This document shows positions 36,152 through 44,959 of a stretch of DNA of 64,000 nucleotides, piece after piece (position 1 is the stretch's first letter; every line of letters starts with the position of its first letter). This DNA comes from Bacillota bacterium (GTDB taxonomy: Bacteria > Bacillota_I > Bacilli_A > Izemoplasmatales > Hujiaoplasmataceae), in NCBI GenBank assembly GCA_018818595.1, contig JAHIRM010000050.1, positions 1-64,000 on the forward strand, read 5' to 3'. Made by a program: the position numbers and the translations under genes. The notes beneath the pieces are model-generated. The model worked only from the letters and a program-made list of their open reading frames with translations, had not been told where the DNA came from and ran no database searches.

Positions 36152-37392
36152 TTTTGATTTCTATCCGCAAAATTCGTTTTAAAAACATTTTTTCCTAAGG
36201 AATGAGTTAATTTATTCCATGGCTTCTTGAGAAAATCAGGATTTTCCTTCACCTGATTGATGACATCTAAATATTGATTGACAAACGATTGCTCCTCAAT
36301 ACTACACTTTTTTGCAAATTCTTTTAACTCAGATTTTGTAGGAGTAGATTTAAATAACGTATTCTCTTCTTTGACAAATTGAAGTTGTAAAGCATTCAAT
36401 TGTTGTTTATAGGTATCTTCATCGATTATTTTAGAAAAGATAGCCCTAACAAGATATTCTCTTTCTAACCAATAAGCCAAACTTTTTTCTTTGCTTGTAA
36501 AGACTGGAGGAATACATATTCCAAAAAAAGTAGGTTTATAAATGGATAAACAAGGAGTAGAAGACCCCGTTAGCCAAATGGTATCGATAGAAGGTCTTGA
36601 ATGAACAATCATGCTAGCAGTCGTTTGATCTCCTAAGAAGCTTTTATGCATACATACACTTTTAAGACTTCCTTTAGTGTAAAGAGATTTGGTATCTTTT
36701 TCATAATGACTTCTTAAAATAGTCATCATTTTTGATTCGTCAAAAGAATCTTGAGACTTCAGTTGACTTGAAGCCATGCAAGATCTGTGAAATGATCCTG
36801 AAAAATGCGTAAAAATTGGTTCTGAATTTCTTTTCGCAAAAGAATCATTGTTTATAGACAATCGATTACTAATGTTTCCAAAATCGGATACTTCTTTTAC
36901 AATAAATGATTTCCCGCTCGTTTCTAAAATGTAAGAACTAGTCTTATCTGATATCAAATAGGAATTATCATAGTAGAAATGCTTGTCAAAGCCACAATTT
37001 CCTCCTTGACCGTATTTTTCAAGTAAATCGACAATAATAGTTATGGCTTCTTTTGCAGTGCTTGAACGTTCTAAAGCAAGCCTTAAAAAGTCCATGCCGA
37101 TTAATGTTTCCTTTTTCTTTCCTTTTGATTTTGTAAAAACAGCTTCATTTCCAATCATTACACCTTGATCGTTAATTCCCATCTCGGCTCCCCACATCCA
37201 ACTAGGACAAGAAAGTACTAATCCATAAGAATGTTTAATTTGATCGACCTGAATGTAAGTGCATTTTAATTTCGTTTTTAGATGGTCTTTTGGTTCGACA
37301 AATAAGGATAAATTAGGTTCATTTGGACTTCTGTCGCTATTTTTTCCAAAAAACAGTGAATGAGACGTTCTTTTAACTAAAGTGTCACACAT
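36148..37392 (-). CDS. C69 family dipeptidase, secernin-like
   Basis: A 414-residue Ntn-hydrolase of peptidase family C69. The N-terminus is MCDT, so Cys2 is the expected nucleophile after Met removal, and FFGKNSDRSPNEP is the typical follow-on motif. It should cleave dipeptides or related amides in the cytosol; no signal peptide is present. The ATG follows GAGGTGA on the minus strand. It overlaps the glycerate kinase gene by 4 bp, an unusual pairing with no obvious biochemical link. Confidence 0.88.
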   Translation of the reverse strand: MCDTLVKRTSHSLFFGKNSDRSPNEPNLSLFVEPKDHLKTKLKCTYIQVDQIKHSYGLVLSCPSWMWGAEMGINDQGVMIGNEAVFTKSKGKKKETLIGMDFLRLALERSSTAKEAITIIVDLLEKYGQGGNCGFDKHFYYDNSYLISDKTSSYILETSGKSFIVKEVSDFGNISNRLSINNDSFAKRNSEPIFTHFSGSFHRSCMASSQLKSQDSFDESKMMTILRSHYEKDTKSLYTKGSLKSVCMHKSFLGDQTTASMIVHSRPSIDTIWLTGSSTPCLSIYKPTFFGICIPPVFTSKEKSLAYWLEREYLVRAIFSKIIDEDTYKQQLNALQLQFVKEENTLFKSTPTKSELKEFAKKCSIEEQSFVNQYLDVINQVKENPDFLKKPWNKLTHSLGKNVFKTNFADRNQK

Positions 37393-37535
37393 TTTGGGTC
37401 ACCTCGCCTTTTTATCAAAATTATGTGATATTTGTTCTTTGATAACAGTTTAAAGAAAAATAAACTAATTGTCAATGCCCTCTAATTCAAAAGGTTCTAT
37501 TTGGATATATTTGGCGTGTAAAACAAAGATAAAAG

Positions 37536-37544
37536 TGGTATAAT
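37536..37544 (+). promoter_or_regulatory. extended -10 promoter
   Basis: TGGTATAAT, about 80 bp before the membrane protein gene. No good -35 is seen. Confidence 0.5.
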
Positions 37545-37621
37545 TATAAAAGAATTAAAAATGAAATGACATTTAGAATTTGATTTTTGAATATTTATTT
37601 GTTTTAAAAGAAGGTATAAAA

Positions 37622-38227
37622 ATGAAACGGAAAATAAAGAAGCAGTTAAGACTTAGTCAAATCTATCAATATCTCGAAAATGATGAGTTGTATTTGGTTC
37701 AAATCTCACTTGATAATTATGATGAACTTTTTAATGGATGGGATGCTACTCCTTTAAAAAGAAGAGATTTAGAACCTGAACTTCTTGATTTTATTGAGCA
37801 AGTTGGATACGATATCCCATTAAAGGAAAAAGTTAAATTAAGCTTTCAGCTCCCAAATGCTAAATTTGACAAGCAAAAGGAAGAACGAAGCAAAGAAGCA
37901 ATTTATAATAACTTCACTATGGTGATTCATTACATTAATAAATCACTTGTGAAAAATAATCGCAAAATTATTTCCTACATAGCGATTGGATTATTATTTT
38001 TGATTTTCGCTTATTTTCTTCGTAGCTCGAGTATGCTACCTGTTCCGTTATCCATTCTATCTGAAGGGTTATTTATCGGAGGATGGGTCATGTTTTGGGA
38101 AGCATTTTCACTGTTTTTCTTTGTGAGTTACGACTCAAGAGCAAGAAGAAAACGATTTTTAAGGTTTGCGACTTCTGATATTGATTTTGATTATCATGAT
38201 GAACAAAATCAATATCCAGTAGAATAA
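37622..38227 (+). CDS. hypothetical protein with two membrane helices
   Basis: A 201-residue protein: a basic N-terminus (MKRKIKKQLRL), an acidic soluble region, two hydrophobic helices (about 118-160) separated by a short loop, and an acidic C-terminal tail ending in DYHDEQNQY. No family recognised. The start at 37622 follows AGAAGG; an upstream start would lack a site. It is 27 bp before the hemolysin III gene and probably in one operon with it. Confidence 0.7.
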   Translation: MKRKIKKQLRLSQIYQYLENDELYLVQISLDNYDELFNGWDATPLKRRDLEPELLDFIEQVGYDIPLKEKVKLSFQLPNAKFDKQKEERSKEAIYNNFTMVIHYINKSLVKNNRKIISYIAIGLLFLIFAYFLRSSSMLPVPLSILSEGLFIGGWVMFWEAFSLFFFVSYDSRARRKRFLRFATSDIDFDYHDEQNQYPVE

Positions 38228-38254
38228 ATAAAATAATATAAAAGGAATGAAAAC

Positions 38255-38908
38255 ATGACGATAAGAAATAGAAAAGAAGGAGCTTTATATTCCATCTCAG
38301 AAGAAATTGCAAATGCTATCTCTCATGGAATTGGAGCATTTTTATCAGTTTTAGGTTTAATAATTTTATTAATGGACGCAATTCCTCAACACGATGTATG
38401 GAAAATCGTTAGTGTATCTATATATGGGGCAAGCATGATTACTTTATTTAGTATGTCAACAATGTATCATTCTTTGACACACAAAAAAGCGAAAAAGGTT
38501 TTTCGTATCTTTGATCATACTTCAATTTCGATTTTAATTGCTGGGACCTATACACCTTTTACTTTAGTGCTTTTAAGAGGAACCATGGGGTGGATTATTT
38601 TTGGAGTTGTTTGGACAGCCAGCATTGTAAATATTGTTTTAAATAGTATAAGCATTAATAAATTTAAAACTGTATCAATGATAAGTTATGTTGCAAGTGG
38701 ATGGGTAGCTGTTTTTGCAATTGTACCTATTATTAAAACTATGCCAGCTTTAGGAATTATTTTGCTTTTCCTTGGAGGCATTATGTATACAGGTGGACTT
38801 ATATTTTATCGTAAAAAGAATATTAAATACATGCATTTTATATGGCATTTATTTGTTTTAGCAGGTGCTATATTACACTTTTTCTGCATTCTTTTCTATG
38901 TTATTTAA
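38255..38908 (+). CDS. hemolysin III family protein (TrhA/HlyIII)
   Basis: A 217-residue protein with seven membrane helices. Family motifs are visible: EEIANAISHGIGA near the N-terminus, MSTMYHSLTHKKAK, FDHTSISILIAGTYTPF, and a late HFIWHLFVLAGAILHF. These His residues bind zinc in the related PAQR proteins. The function in bacteria is membrane homeostasis, and a hemolytic role is doubtful. It is probably co-transcribed with the gene upstream. Confidence 0.92.
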   Translation: MTIRNRKEGALYSISEEIANAISHGIGAFLSVLGLIILLMDAIPQHDVWKIVSVSIYGASMITLFSMSTMYHSLTHKKAKKVFRIFDHTSISILIAGTYTPFTLVLLRGTMGWIIFGVVWTASIVNIVLNSISINKFKTVSMISYVASGWVAVFAIVPIIKTMPALGIILLFLGGIMYTGGLIFYRKKNIKYMHFIWHLFVLAGAILHFFCILFYVI

Positions 38909-38940
38909 GAAAAGCATAAAGATAATTGATTGAATCAAGT

Positions 38941-38969
38941 AGAATATCATAACTGATATTCTTTTTTTT
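38941..38969 (+). terminator. intrinsic terminator
   Basis: AGAATATCA (38941-38949) pairs with TGATATTCT (38954-38962), followed by seven T. Confidence 0.92.
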
Positions 38970-39086
38970 ATTTTTTAATAAAAATATTAAATATTAGTTA
39001 GCCAAAGTGAATACTTTGTGATATTATTTGAATGTCAAACTATTTGATACTCAAAATAAAAAAATAATCCAAGGGGGATCTTGATT

Positions 39087-40718
39087 TTGAAAAAAACCAA
39101 TTTAGTTATTACGATAATCGTTGTTTCAATCAGTTTGTTTTTAAGTTTATTTGTTCTCTTTACTCCTATTCCACAAAATAGTGAAACAGAGTTTAGCGCT
39201 GTAAAAGCAGCGGAATACATAAGCGTTCTTTCAAATGATCCGCATTCTGTACTTGACGAAGAAGCTCATGAAGAAGTTCGGCTATATATTAAAAATCAGT
39301 TAATTGAATTTGTGGGAGTGAGTAATGTCGAAGAAATGAATTATACCAAAGAAGAATTAGGTGAAGATACTGATTACGGAATTCAAAATCTACTAGCAAC
39401 CATTCCAGGAAATTCGGAAACGGGAATATTACTTGTGGCTCATTATGATTCAAGAGGAAACATTGGAAGAGATGGGGAACTCGGAAGATCTTATGGAGCA
39501 GCAGATGATGGATACGGATTAGCTGTTTTACTAGAAGTGGCTCGTTTGTTCGCAGATCAAACTCTTGAAAATTCCATATATATTTTAGTCACAGATGCAG
39601 AAGAAGTAGGACTATATGGAGCGGTGATGGCTGCACAAGAACAAGAATTAATGGATAAAATTGGATTTGTGATAAACATTGAAGCAAGAGGAACTGAAGG
39701 CGCAGCTTATATGTTTGAAACTAGCAGAAACAATGAATTAGTCATTGATTTTTATCGTAATGCAAATTTGCCTGTAACGTACAGTGTTGCGACTGCAGTT
39801 TATGCTGTCATGCCTAATTCAACGGATTTTAGTGAGTTTTTAAAAGCAGATAAACAAGGTGCGAATTTTGCAGTATTGGATGGGTTTTATAATTACCATA
39901 CCCCACTTGATAACTATACAAATATTAGTTTAACAAGCATTCAACATTATGGGGAACAAATCATACCGCTTGTCAGTGAATTTACATCTAATACTATCTA
40001 TTCAGATGTAAATTATTTTGTTGGAACTCAAGATCAAGTATTCTTTACAATCCTTCCAAACGTATTAATTGCTTATACAGACACATTTGGAACCGTTATG
40101 AATATCATTTTAATCGTCGCTTTTATTGCTTTAATTGTAGTATTACAAAAGAAAAAACAAATAATACCTATGAAAATCCTTAAATACACTGGTGTCATTT
40201 TCCTCTTCATTGTAGTAGCAGTAATCATTGGACTAGTAGTAAGTCAAATTGCTGCATTTTTAGGGAAAACAACTTGGAATGTCACATACGTTAGAATGCA
40301 AGGTACCGAAATTCCAACTTTACTTTCAATGGTTGGGGTCATCACACTTTTTGCTTTTATATTCAAAAAGAAATATGTTTTAAAAGAAGATAAAATGGCT
40401 TTCATGCTTGCAGGAATTGGAATAAATTTAGTATTTGCGCTACTTACTGGACTTGTATTAAGTGGAGCTTCTTTCTTATTCTTTGTGCCAGCGTTATTTG
40501 GTTTGATATCATTGTACGTGCTTTCATTTGTTAAAAATAGGACTTTAAATACCATTACGTTAAGTCAAAATATTATTTGGAATATATTAATTTTTGTACC
40601 ATTACTTTACTCTTTATTTTTAGCACTTACAATAGGAGGATTGCTTGCTTTATTATTGCTTTTAGTGATTGCACTAAGCGTCGTGATTCCTTCTGTATTT
40701 ATCCAACTTAATCTTTAA
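39087..40718 (+). CDS. M28 family membrane metallopeptidase
   Basis: A 543-residue protein. After a short N-terminal membrane helix comes an M28 zinc aminopeptidase domain (about 40-300) with its metal ligands: AHYDSRG (His-Asp), GAADDGYG (Asp), TDAEEVG (catalytic Glu pair), and late YHTPLDNY (His). The C-terminal half (about 330-543) has seven or eight hydrophobic helices, as in the Fxna-like members. The peptidase domain is probably outside. The start is a TTG at 39087, nine bases after AAGGGGG; a TTG at 39081 is too close. Confidence 0.9.
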   Translation: MKKTNLVITIIVVSISLFLSLFVLFTPIPQNSETEFSAVKAAEYISVLSNDPHSVLDEEAHEEVRLYIKNQLIEFVGVSNVEEMNYTKEELGEDTDYGIQNLLATIPGNSETGILLVAHYDSRGNIGRDGELGRSYGAADDGYGLAVLLEVARLFADQTLENSIYILVTDAEEVGLYGAVMAAQEQELMDKIGFVINIEARGTEGAAYMFETSRNNELVIDFYRNANLPVTYSVATAVYAVMPNSTDFSEFLKADKQGANFAVLDGFYNYHTPLDNYTNISLTSIQHYGEQIIPLVSEFTSNTIYSDVNYFVGTQDQVFFTILPNVLIAYTDTFGTVMNIILIVAFIALIVVLQKKKQIIPMKILKYTGVIFLFIVVAVIIGLVVSQIAAFLGKTTWNVTYVRMQGTEIPTLLSMVGVITLFAFIFKKKYVLKEDKMAFMLAGIGINLVFALLTGLVLSGASFLFFVPALFGLISLYVLSFVKNRTLNTITLSQNIIWNILIFVPLLYSLFLALTIGGLLALLLLLVIALSVVIPSVFIQLNL

Positions 40719-40757
40719 TATTATATTTTTCTATTTTTAAAAAATACATTTGTAGAG

Positions 40758-40800
40758 GTCTAAAAGAGAAAGATTGAATTTCTTTTAGACTTCTATTTTT
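40758..40800 (+). terminator. intrinsic terminator
   Basis: GTCTAAAAGA (40758-40767) pairs with TCTTTTAGAC (40781-40790), followed by T-rich DNA. Confidence 0.85.
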
Positions 40801-40858
40801 TGAATAAATTTTTATAATAAAAAGGATTCATTTATTTCTTTATCTCGCAAAACATACG

Positions 40859-40867
40859 TGATATAAT
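40859..40867 (+). promoter_or_regulatory. extended -10 promoter
   Basis: TGATATAAT, an extended -10, 35 bp before the CorA start. The -35 is weak. Confidence 0.5.
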
Positions 40868-40901
40868 GGTATTAAGAGAAATCAGAAAAGGAGATGATAA
40901 A

Positions 40902-41891
40902 ATGATTACGGTATATTACACAAATCAAAACTCAGAGTTATTGATTTATAAAAGTATAAATGAAGAAAACATTTATGATAAAATCATACCTAAAAGTTGG
41001 ATATACTTAACCGAGCCTACAGAAGAGGAAATTGCAAAAGTTAGTCAAATCACAGGGATTAATGATGCAATCATTCGAAGTACATTAGATGAAGAAGAAT
41101 CCGCACATATTGATATTGATGATGATGTAACATTAGTAGTTGTTGATACTCCCGTTGTAAAAGTGGATGACTTTTATCCAGACATTCATCATTTTTTCAC
41201 TACTCCACTTGGAATTCTCTTTAATAAAGATTATTTTCTTACGACTTGTTTTAAAAAAGATTTAGTGATTCCAAGTTTAATAAACCGATTAATGAAGAAT
41301 TTCTCGACACATAAGCACATTAAATTAACCATTCAAATTCTTTATCGAAATGCAGCTAATTTTGTTACAATGTTAAAACTACTAGATAAAGACTCCGAGC
41401 ATGTGCAAAAGAAACTTCATGAAGCCTTAAAAAACATTGAATTGTTTGAATTAATGAATTTAGGAAAATCTTTAGTCTATTTATCGACTGGATTAAATGC
41501 GGACATCTTAGTATTAGAAAAAATTAAACGAGTAGAAATGTTTAGACAATATGAAGATGACTTAGATTTAATTGATGATGCGATTGTAGAAAATCGCCAA
41601 GCAATGGAAATGTGTAGTATTCATAGAGATATCTTAAATGGAACGATGGATGCTTATGCCTCAATTATTTCCAATAATGTGAATACCGTTATGAAAACAT
41701 TGACTGTTGTGACGATTGTTCTTACGATACCTACCTTAGTAGCAAGTATTTTTGGAATGAATTTCGATCTTCCTTTCCAACAAAATGGATTTTGGGTCGC
41801 TATTATCATTTCAATTATTTTGGCTTCTGTTGGGGGTTATTTTCTAGCGAGATATACTAGTAAAACAAAAAACAAACGAACAAAAAAATAG
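40902..41891 (+). CDS. corA: CorA family magnesium/divalent cation transporter
   Basis: A 329-residue CorA-type channel: a large cytosolic domain with long helices (about 1-260), two C-terminal membrane helices (about 265-320), and the pore motif GMN in IFGMNFDLPF. The tail is strongly basic (KTKNKRTKK). It forms a pentamer for Mg2+ or other divalent cation uptake. The start at 40902 has AAAGGAG; an upstream ATG at 40866 lies inside the promoter. Confidence 0.92.
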   Translation: MITVYYTNQNSELLIYKSINEENIYDKIIPKSWIYLTEPTEEEIAKVSQITGINDAIIRSTLDEEESAHIDIDDDVTLVVVDTPVVKVDDFYPDIHHFFTTPLGILFNKDYFLTTCFKKDLVIPSLINRLMKNFSTHKHIKLTIQILYRNAANFVTMLKLLDKDSEHVQKKLHEALKNIELFELMNLGKSLVYLSTGLNADILVLEKIKRVEMFRQYEDDLDLIDDAIVENRQAMEMCSIHRDILNGTMDAYASIISNNVNTVMKTLTVVTIVLTIPTLVASIFGMNFDLPFQQNGFWVAIIISIILASVGGYFLARYTSKTKNKRTKK

Positions 41892-41908
41892 AATTAATGA
41901 AATGAATC

Positions 41909-41938
41909 CCCCATTTAGAAATGAATGGGGTTTTCTTT
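41909..41938 (+). terminator. intrinsic terminator
   Basis: CCCCATT (41909-41915) pairs with AATGGGG (41924-41930), followed by TTTTCTTT. Confidence 0.85.
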
Positions 41939-42046
41939 AAAGAATAAAAGAAGTTTAATAAAACGGTATTTGCAATTTATCTTGAAAGACATATAATGAA
42001 GTAAGAAGTAGTATATATTATGAAATTAATATCCTGGAGGTGCTTT

Positions 42047-44011
42047 ATGATTTATGAGAAAAAGTATTTAGAGTTATTAAGTAAAGATTTTCCTACCGTT
42101 CAAATGGTAAGTAGTGAATTAATTAACCTAAATGCCATTTTAAATTTACCAAAAGGGACAGAAATATTTATCACTGATATTCATGGAGAATATGATGCAT
42201 TCAATCATTACTTAAAAAATGCATCAGGAATTATTAAAGAAAAAATTGATTTAATTTTTCCTCATCTTTTAAAAGAAGAGAAAAATCAACTAGCTTTCTT
42301 TATTTATTATCCAACGGATATGCTAAATAAATATCAAGAACTTTTGCCTGTTGAAACATTTCAAATTCTTGTAAAAAAAACACTATATTTGATGATAGAT
42401 CTTTGTAAACACATTGCAACAAAGTATACAAAGAGCAAAGTTCAAAAAACACTTCCTGAAGAATTTTCTTATATAATTCAAGAACTATTATATGAATCAA
42501 ATAGCCATGAAGACAAAGAAAGATATTATGAAGCCATAATTGAAGCGATTTTTGAAACAAAAAGAGAAAACAAGTTTATCTTACAGATTAGTAGATTTAT
42601 TCGAAATTTAGCCATTGATAGACTTCATATTGTTGGAGACATCTTTGATCGAGGACCAAAACCGCATTTAGTAATGGAAAAATTGATGAAAAAGAACAAT
42701 GTTGACATTCAATGGGGAAATCATGATATTAGTTTTTTAGGAGCAGCAAGTGGTTCCAAAGTTATGGTAGCGAACGTCATAAGAATTGCTGCAAGATATA
42801 ATAATCTAGATTGTTTTGAAGATGGATATGGAATCAATTTAATTCCACTAACGAGACTTGCCTATAAGTATTATCAAAACGATCCTTGTCTATTATTTAT
42901 TCCTAAAGGAGAAAAAGCGACGTTCCAGCAAGAAGAAGATTTGAGCTTTGTTGCAAAAATTCATAAAGCAATCACAATTATTCAATTTAAATTAGAACAA
43001 TCCGTTATCTTAAGAAATCCAATGTTTAAACTCGAAGATCGATTATTGCTTGATAAAATTAATCCGCTTGAAAAGACCATTACAATTGAAGGAGTAAAAT
43101 ATTCATTACGAGATGAACTTTTTCCAACAATCGATTTTACCAAAAACCCTTACCAATTAAATGCGGATGAAAAAGAAGTGATTGATCATTTAACTCAACT
43201 TTTTTTACATAACGAAATGCTTCAAAATCATGCAAGATACATGTTTCAAAAAGGAAGTATGTACCTAAAATATAATAATAATCTATTATTTCATGCCGCA
43301 ATTCCACTTACAAAAGACGGAGAATTTTTATCTCAAATAATTGACTCAAAATCGTATTTCGGGAAAAGTTTGTTTGAAGCATATGAAAGGAAACTTCGAC
43401 ACGCTTACTTAAATCGATACGAAAAGCACAATCACGATCACGACTATTTTATGATGCTTTGGCAAGGAAGTACCTCTCCTCTTTTTGGAAAAAACACCAT
43501 GAAAACATTTGAAAGATATTTTATAAACGACAAACAAGCTCACTTTGAAATGCAAAACCCTTATTATCAATTGCGAATGGAAGAATCGACGTTAAAGAAA
43601 ATATATAAAGAGTTCGACCTAGATTTTGAACGTTCCAAAATGATCAATGGACATGTGCCTATGGACATCACAAAAGGTGCTCAAGTGATTTTAGCTCATA
43701 ATAAGATTTATAGCATCGACGGTGGAATGAGTAAAGAATATGCTCAAGAAACATCTATGGGAGGATATAGTTTGATTAGTGACTCTCATGCATATTTTTT
43801 GGTATCTCATGAACGGTTTGAATCTTACATGCAACTGATTGAAACAGAAAAAGATATTATTTCTGTGACAAGGAGCGAAGAATTAAATTCAAGAAGAACA
43901 TATATCTATGACACGGATAAAGGTGAAGAATTAAAAGAAAAAATTAGAGATTTAACAAAATTACTCCATGCATATCGAGAAGGAACCATTAAAGAGAAAG
44001 CACTTCAGTAA
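42047..44011 (+). CDS. fbp: fructose-1,6-bisphosphatase class III
   Basis: A 654-residue enzyme of the low-GC Gram-positive class III FBPase family with a metallophosphoesterase core: TDIHGEYDAF (about residues 44-53), VGDIFDRGPKPH (about 197-208), WGNHDISFLG, and late NGHVPMD and SIDGGMSKEY. It hydrolyses fructose-1,6-bisphosphate to fructose-6-phosphate in gluconeogenesis. The length matches the family (about 640-670). The ATG at 42047 follows TGGAGGTG; ATG 42020 would place that site inside the gene. The PfkB gene follows after 27 bp. Confidence 0.93.
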   Translation: MIYEKKYLELLSKDFPTVQMVSSELINLNAILNLPKGTEIFITDIHGEYDAFNHYLKNASGIIKEKIDLIFPHLLKEEKNQLAFFIYYPTDMLNKYQELLPVETFQILVKKTLYLMIDLCKHIATKYTKSKVQKTLPEEFSYIIQELLYESNSHEDKERYYEAIIEAIFETKRENKFILQISRFIRNLAIDRLHIVGDIFDRGPKPHLVMEKLMKKNNVDIQWGNHDISFLGAASGSKVMVANVIRIAARYNNLDCFEDGYGINLIPLTRLAYKYYQNDPCLLFIPKGEKATFQQEEDLSFVAKIHKAITIIQFKLEQSVILRNPMFKLEDRLLLDKINPLEKTITIEGVKYSLRDELFPTIDFTKNPYQLNADEKEVIDHLTQLFLHNEMLQNHARYMFQKGSMYLKYNNNLLFHAAIPLTKDGEFLSQIIDSKSYFGKSLFEAYERKLRHAYLNRYEKHNHDHDYFMMLWQGSTSPLFGKNTMKTFERYFINDKQAHFEMQNPYYQLRMEESTLKKIYKEFDLDFERSKMINGHVPMDITKGAQVILAHNKIYSIDGGMSKEYAQETSMGGYSLISDSHAYFLVSHERFESYMQLIETEKDIISVTRSEELNSRRTYIYDTDKGEELKEKIRDLTKLLHAYREGTIKEKALQ

Positions 44012-44038
44012 CTACTTTAATCTTGGAGGTAAAAAACA

Positions 44039-44926
44039 TTGAAATCGATTGTGATAGGTGGAGTATCTTACGACACCATTGTACAATTAAGTGAATTACC
44101 AAGCCCCATATCTCAAACTATTTTTTCAAGTCAAACCTACGATATGATAGGCTCGACTGGTTCAGGGAAAGCCATAGCTTTAAAAAAGCTAGGGTTTGAC
44201 GTGAAATTACAAGGTGTGATTGGGCAAGATGAATACGGAAAAAAACTAAGAATTCGGTTTGAAAATGAACAAATTCCTTTTCTGTACGAAATTGATAAGT
44301 CAAAAACAGAAAGACATTTGAATTTAATGGATAACCAAGGAAAAAGAATTTCAATTTTTCTTTCAAACATTTCCTTTGAACAGGAATTTGATTATAATCA
44401 ACTATCACCTTTCATTCAAGAAGCTGATTATGTCATTTTAAATATCATAAATTATTGTAGAAATTACATTCCAATTATTAGAAAACTACATAAAGACATT
44501 TGGTGTGATTTACATGATTATGATGGTAAAAATCCTTATTACCAGGATTTCATTGATGCCGCAGACTATATCTTTTTTAGTTCAGACCTCGTTGAAGATT
44601 ATAAACCCATAATGTCTTCATGGATTTTAAAAGGAAAGAAACTAGTCATTTGTACTCATGGGAATAAAGGGGCTTCTTGTTTAACTAATAATGATATATG
44701 GTATGAAGAACCAATTAATTCTTCGTTTCAACTTGTAGATTCAAATGGAGCAGGAGATAATTTTTTTGCAGGATTCTTATAGGCACATTCAAAAAATTAT
44801 TCCATCGATAAATGTTTAAAAATAGCTTCAATCGTTGCTGGATCTTGTATAGCATCCAAAGAAATCTCAAGTCCACTTTTAAGTGAAAAATGGGTAGAAG
44901 GTTTATTTGATGAGTATTTTAATTAG
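44039..44926 (+). pseudogene. PfkB-family sugar/nucleoside kinase interrupted by a TAG
   Basis: A PfkB (ribokinase-type) carbohydrate kinase split by one nonsense codon. The frame runs from a TTG at 44039 (GGAGG nine bases upstream) to TAG at 44780. Reading on in the same frame gives 47 more codons to TAG at 44924, and these fit the family's C-terminal helices (AHSKNYSIDKCLKIASIVAG). The break falls right after the catalytic GAGD motif (SNGAGDNFFAGFL). TAG may replace TAT or TAC (Tyr) by a single base. The truncated 247-residue product would lack the last helices that pack on the active site. The full 295 codons match usual PfkB lengths. It may be inactive, a readthrough case or a sequence error. 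Confidence 0.85.
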
Positions 44927-44959
44927 ATGACAAAATCTAATTAAAAGTGTATGATATAA

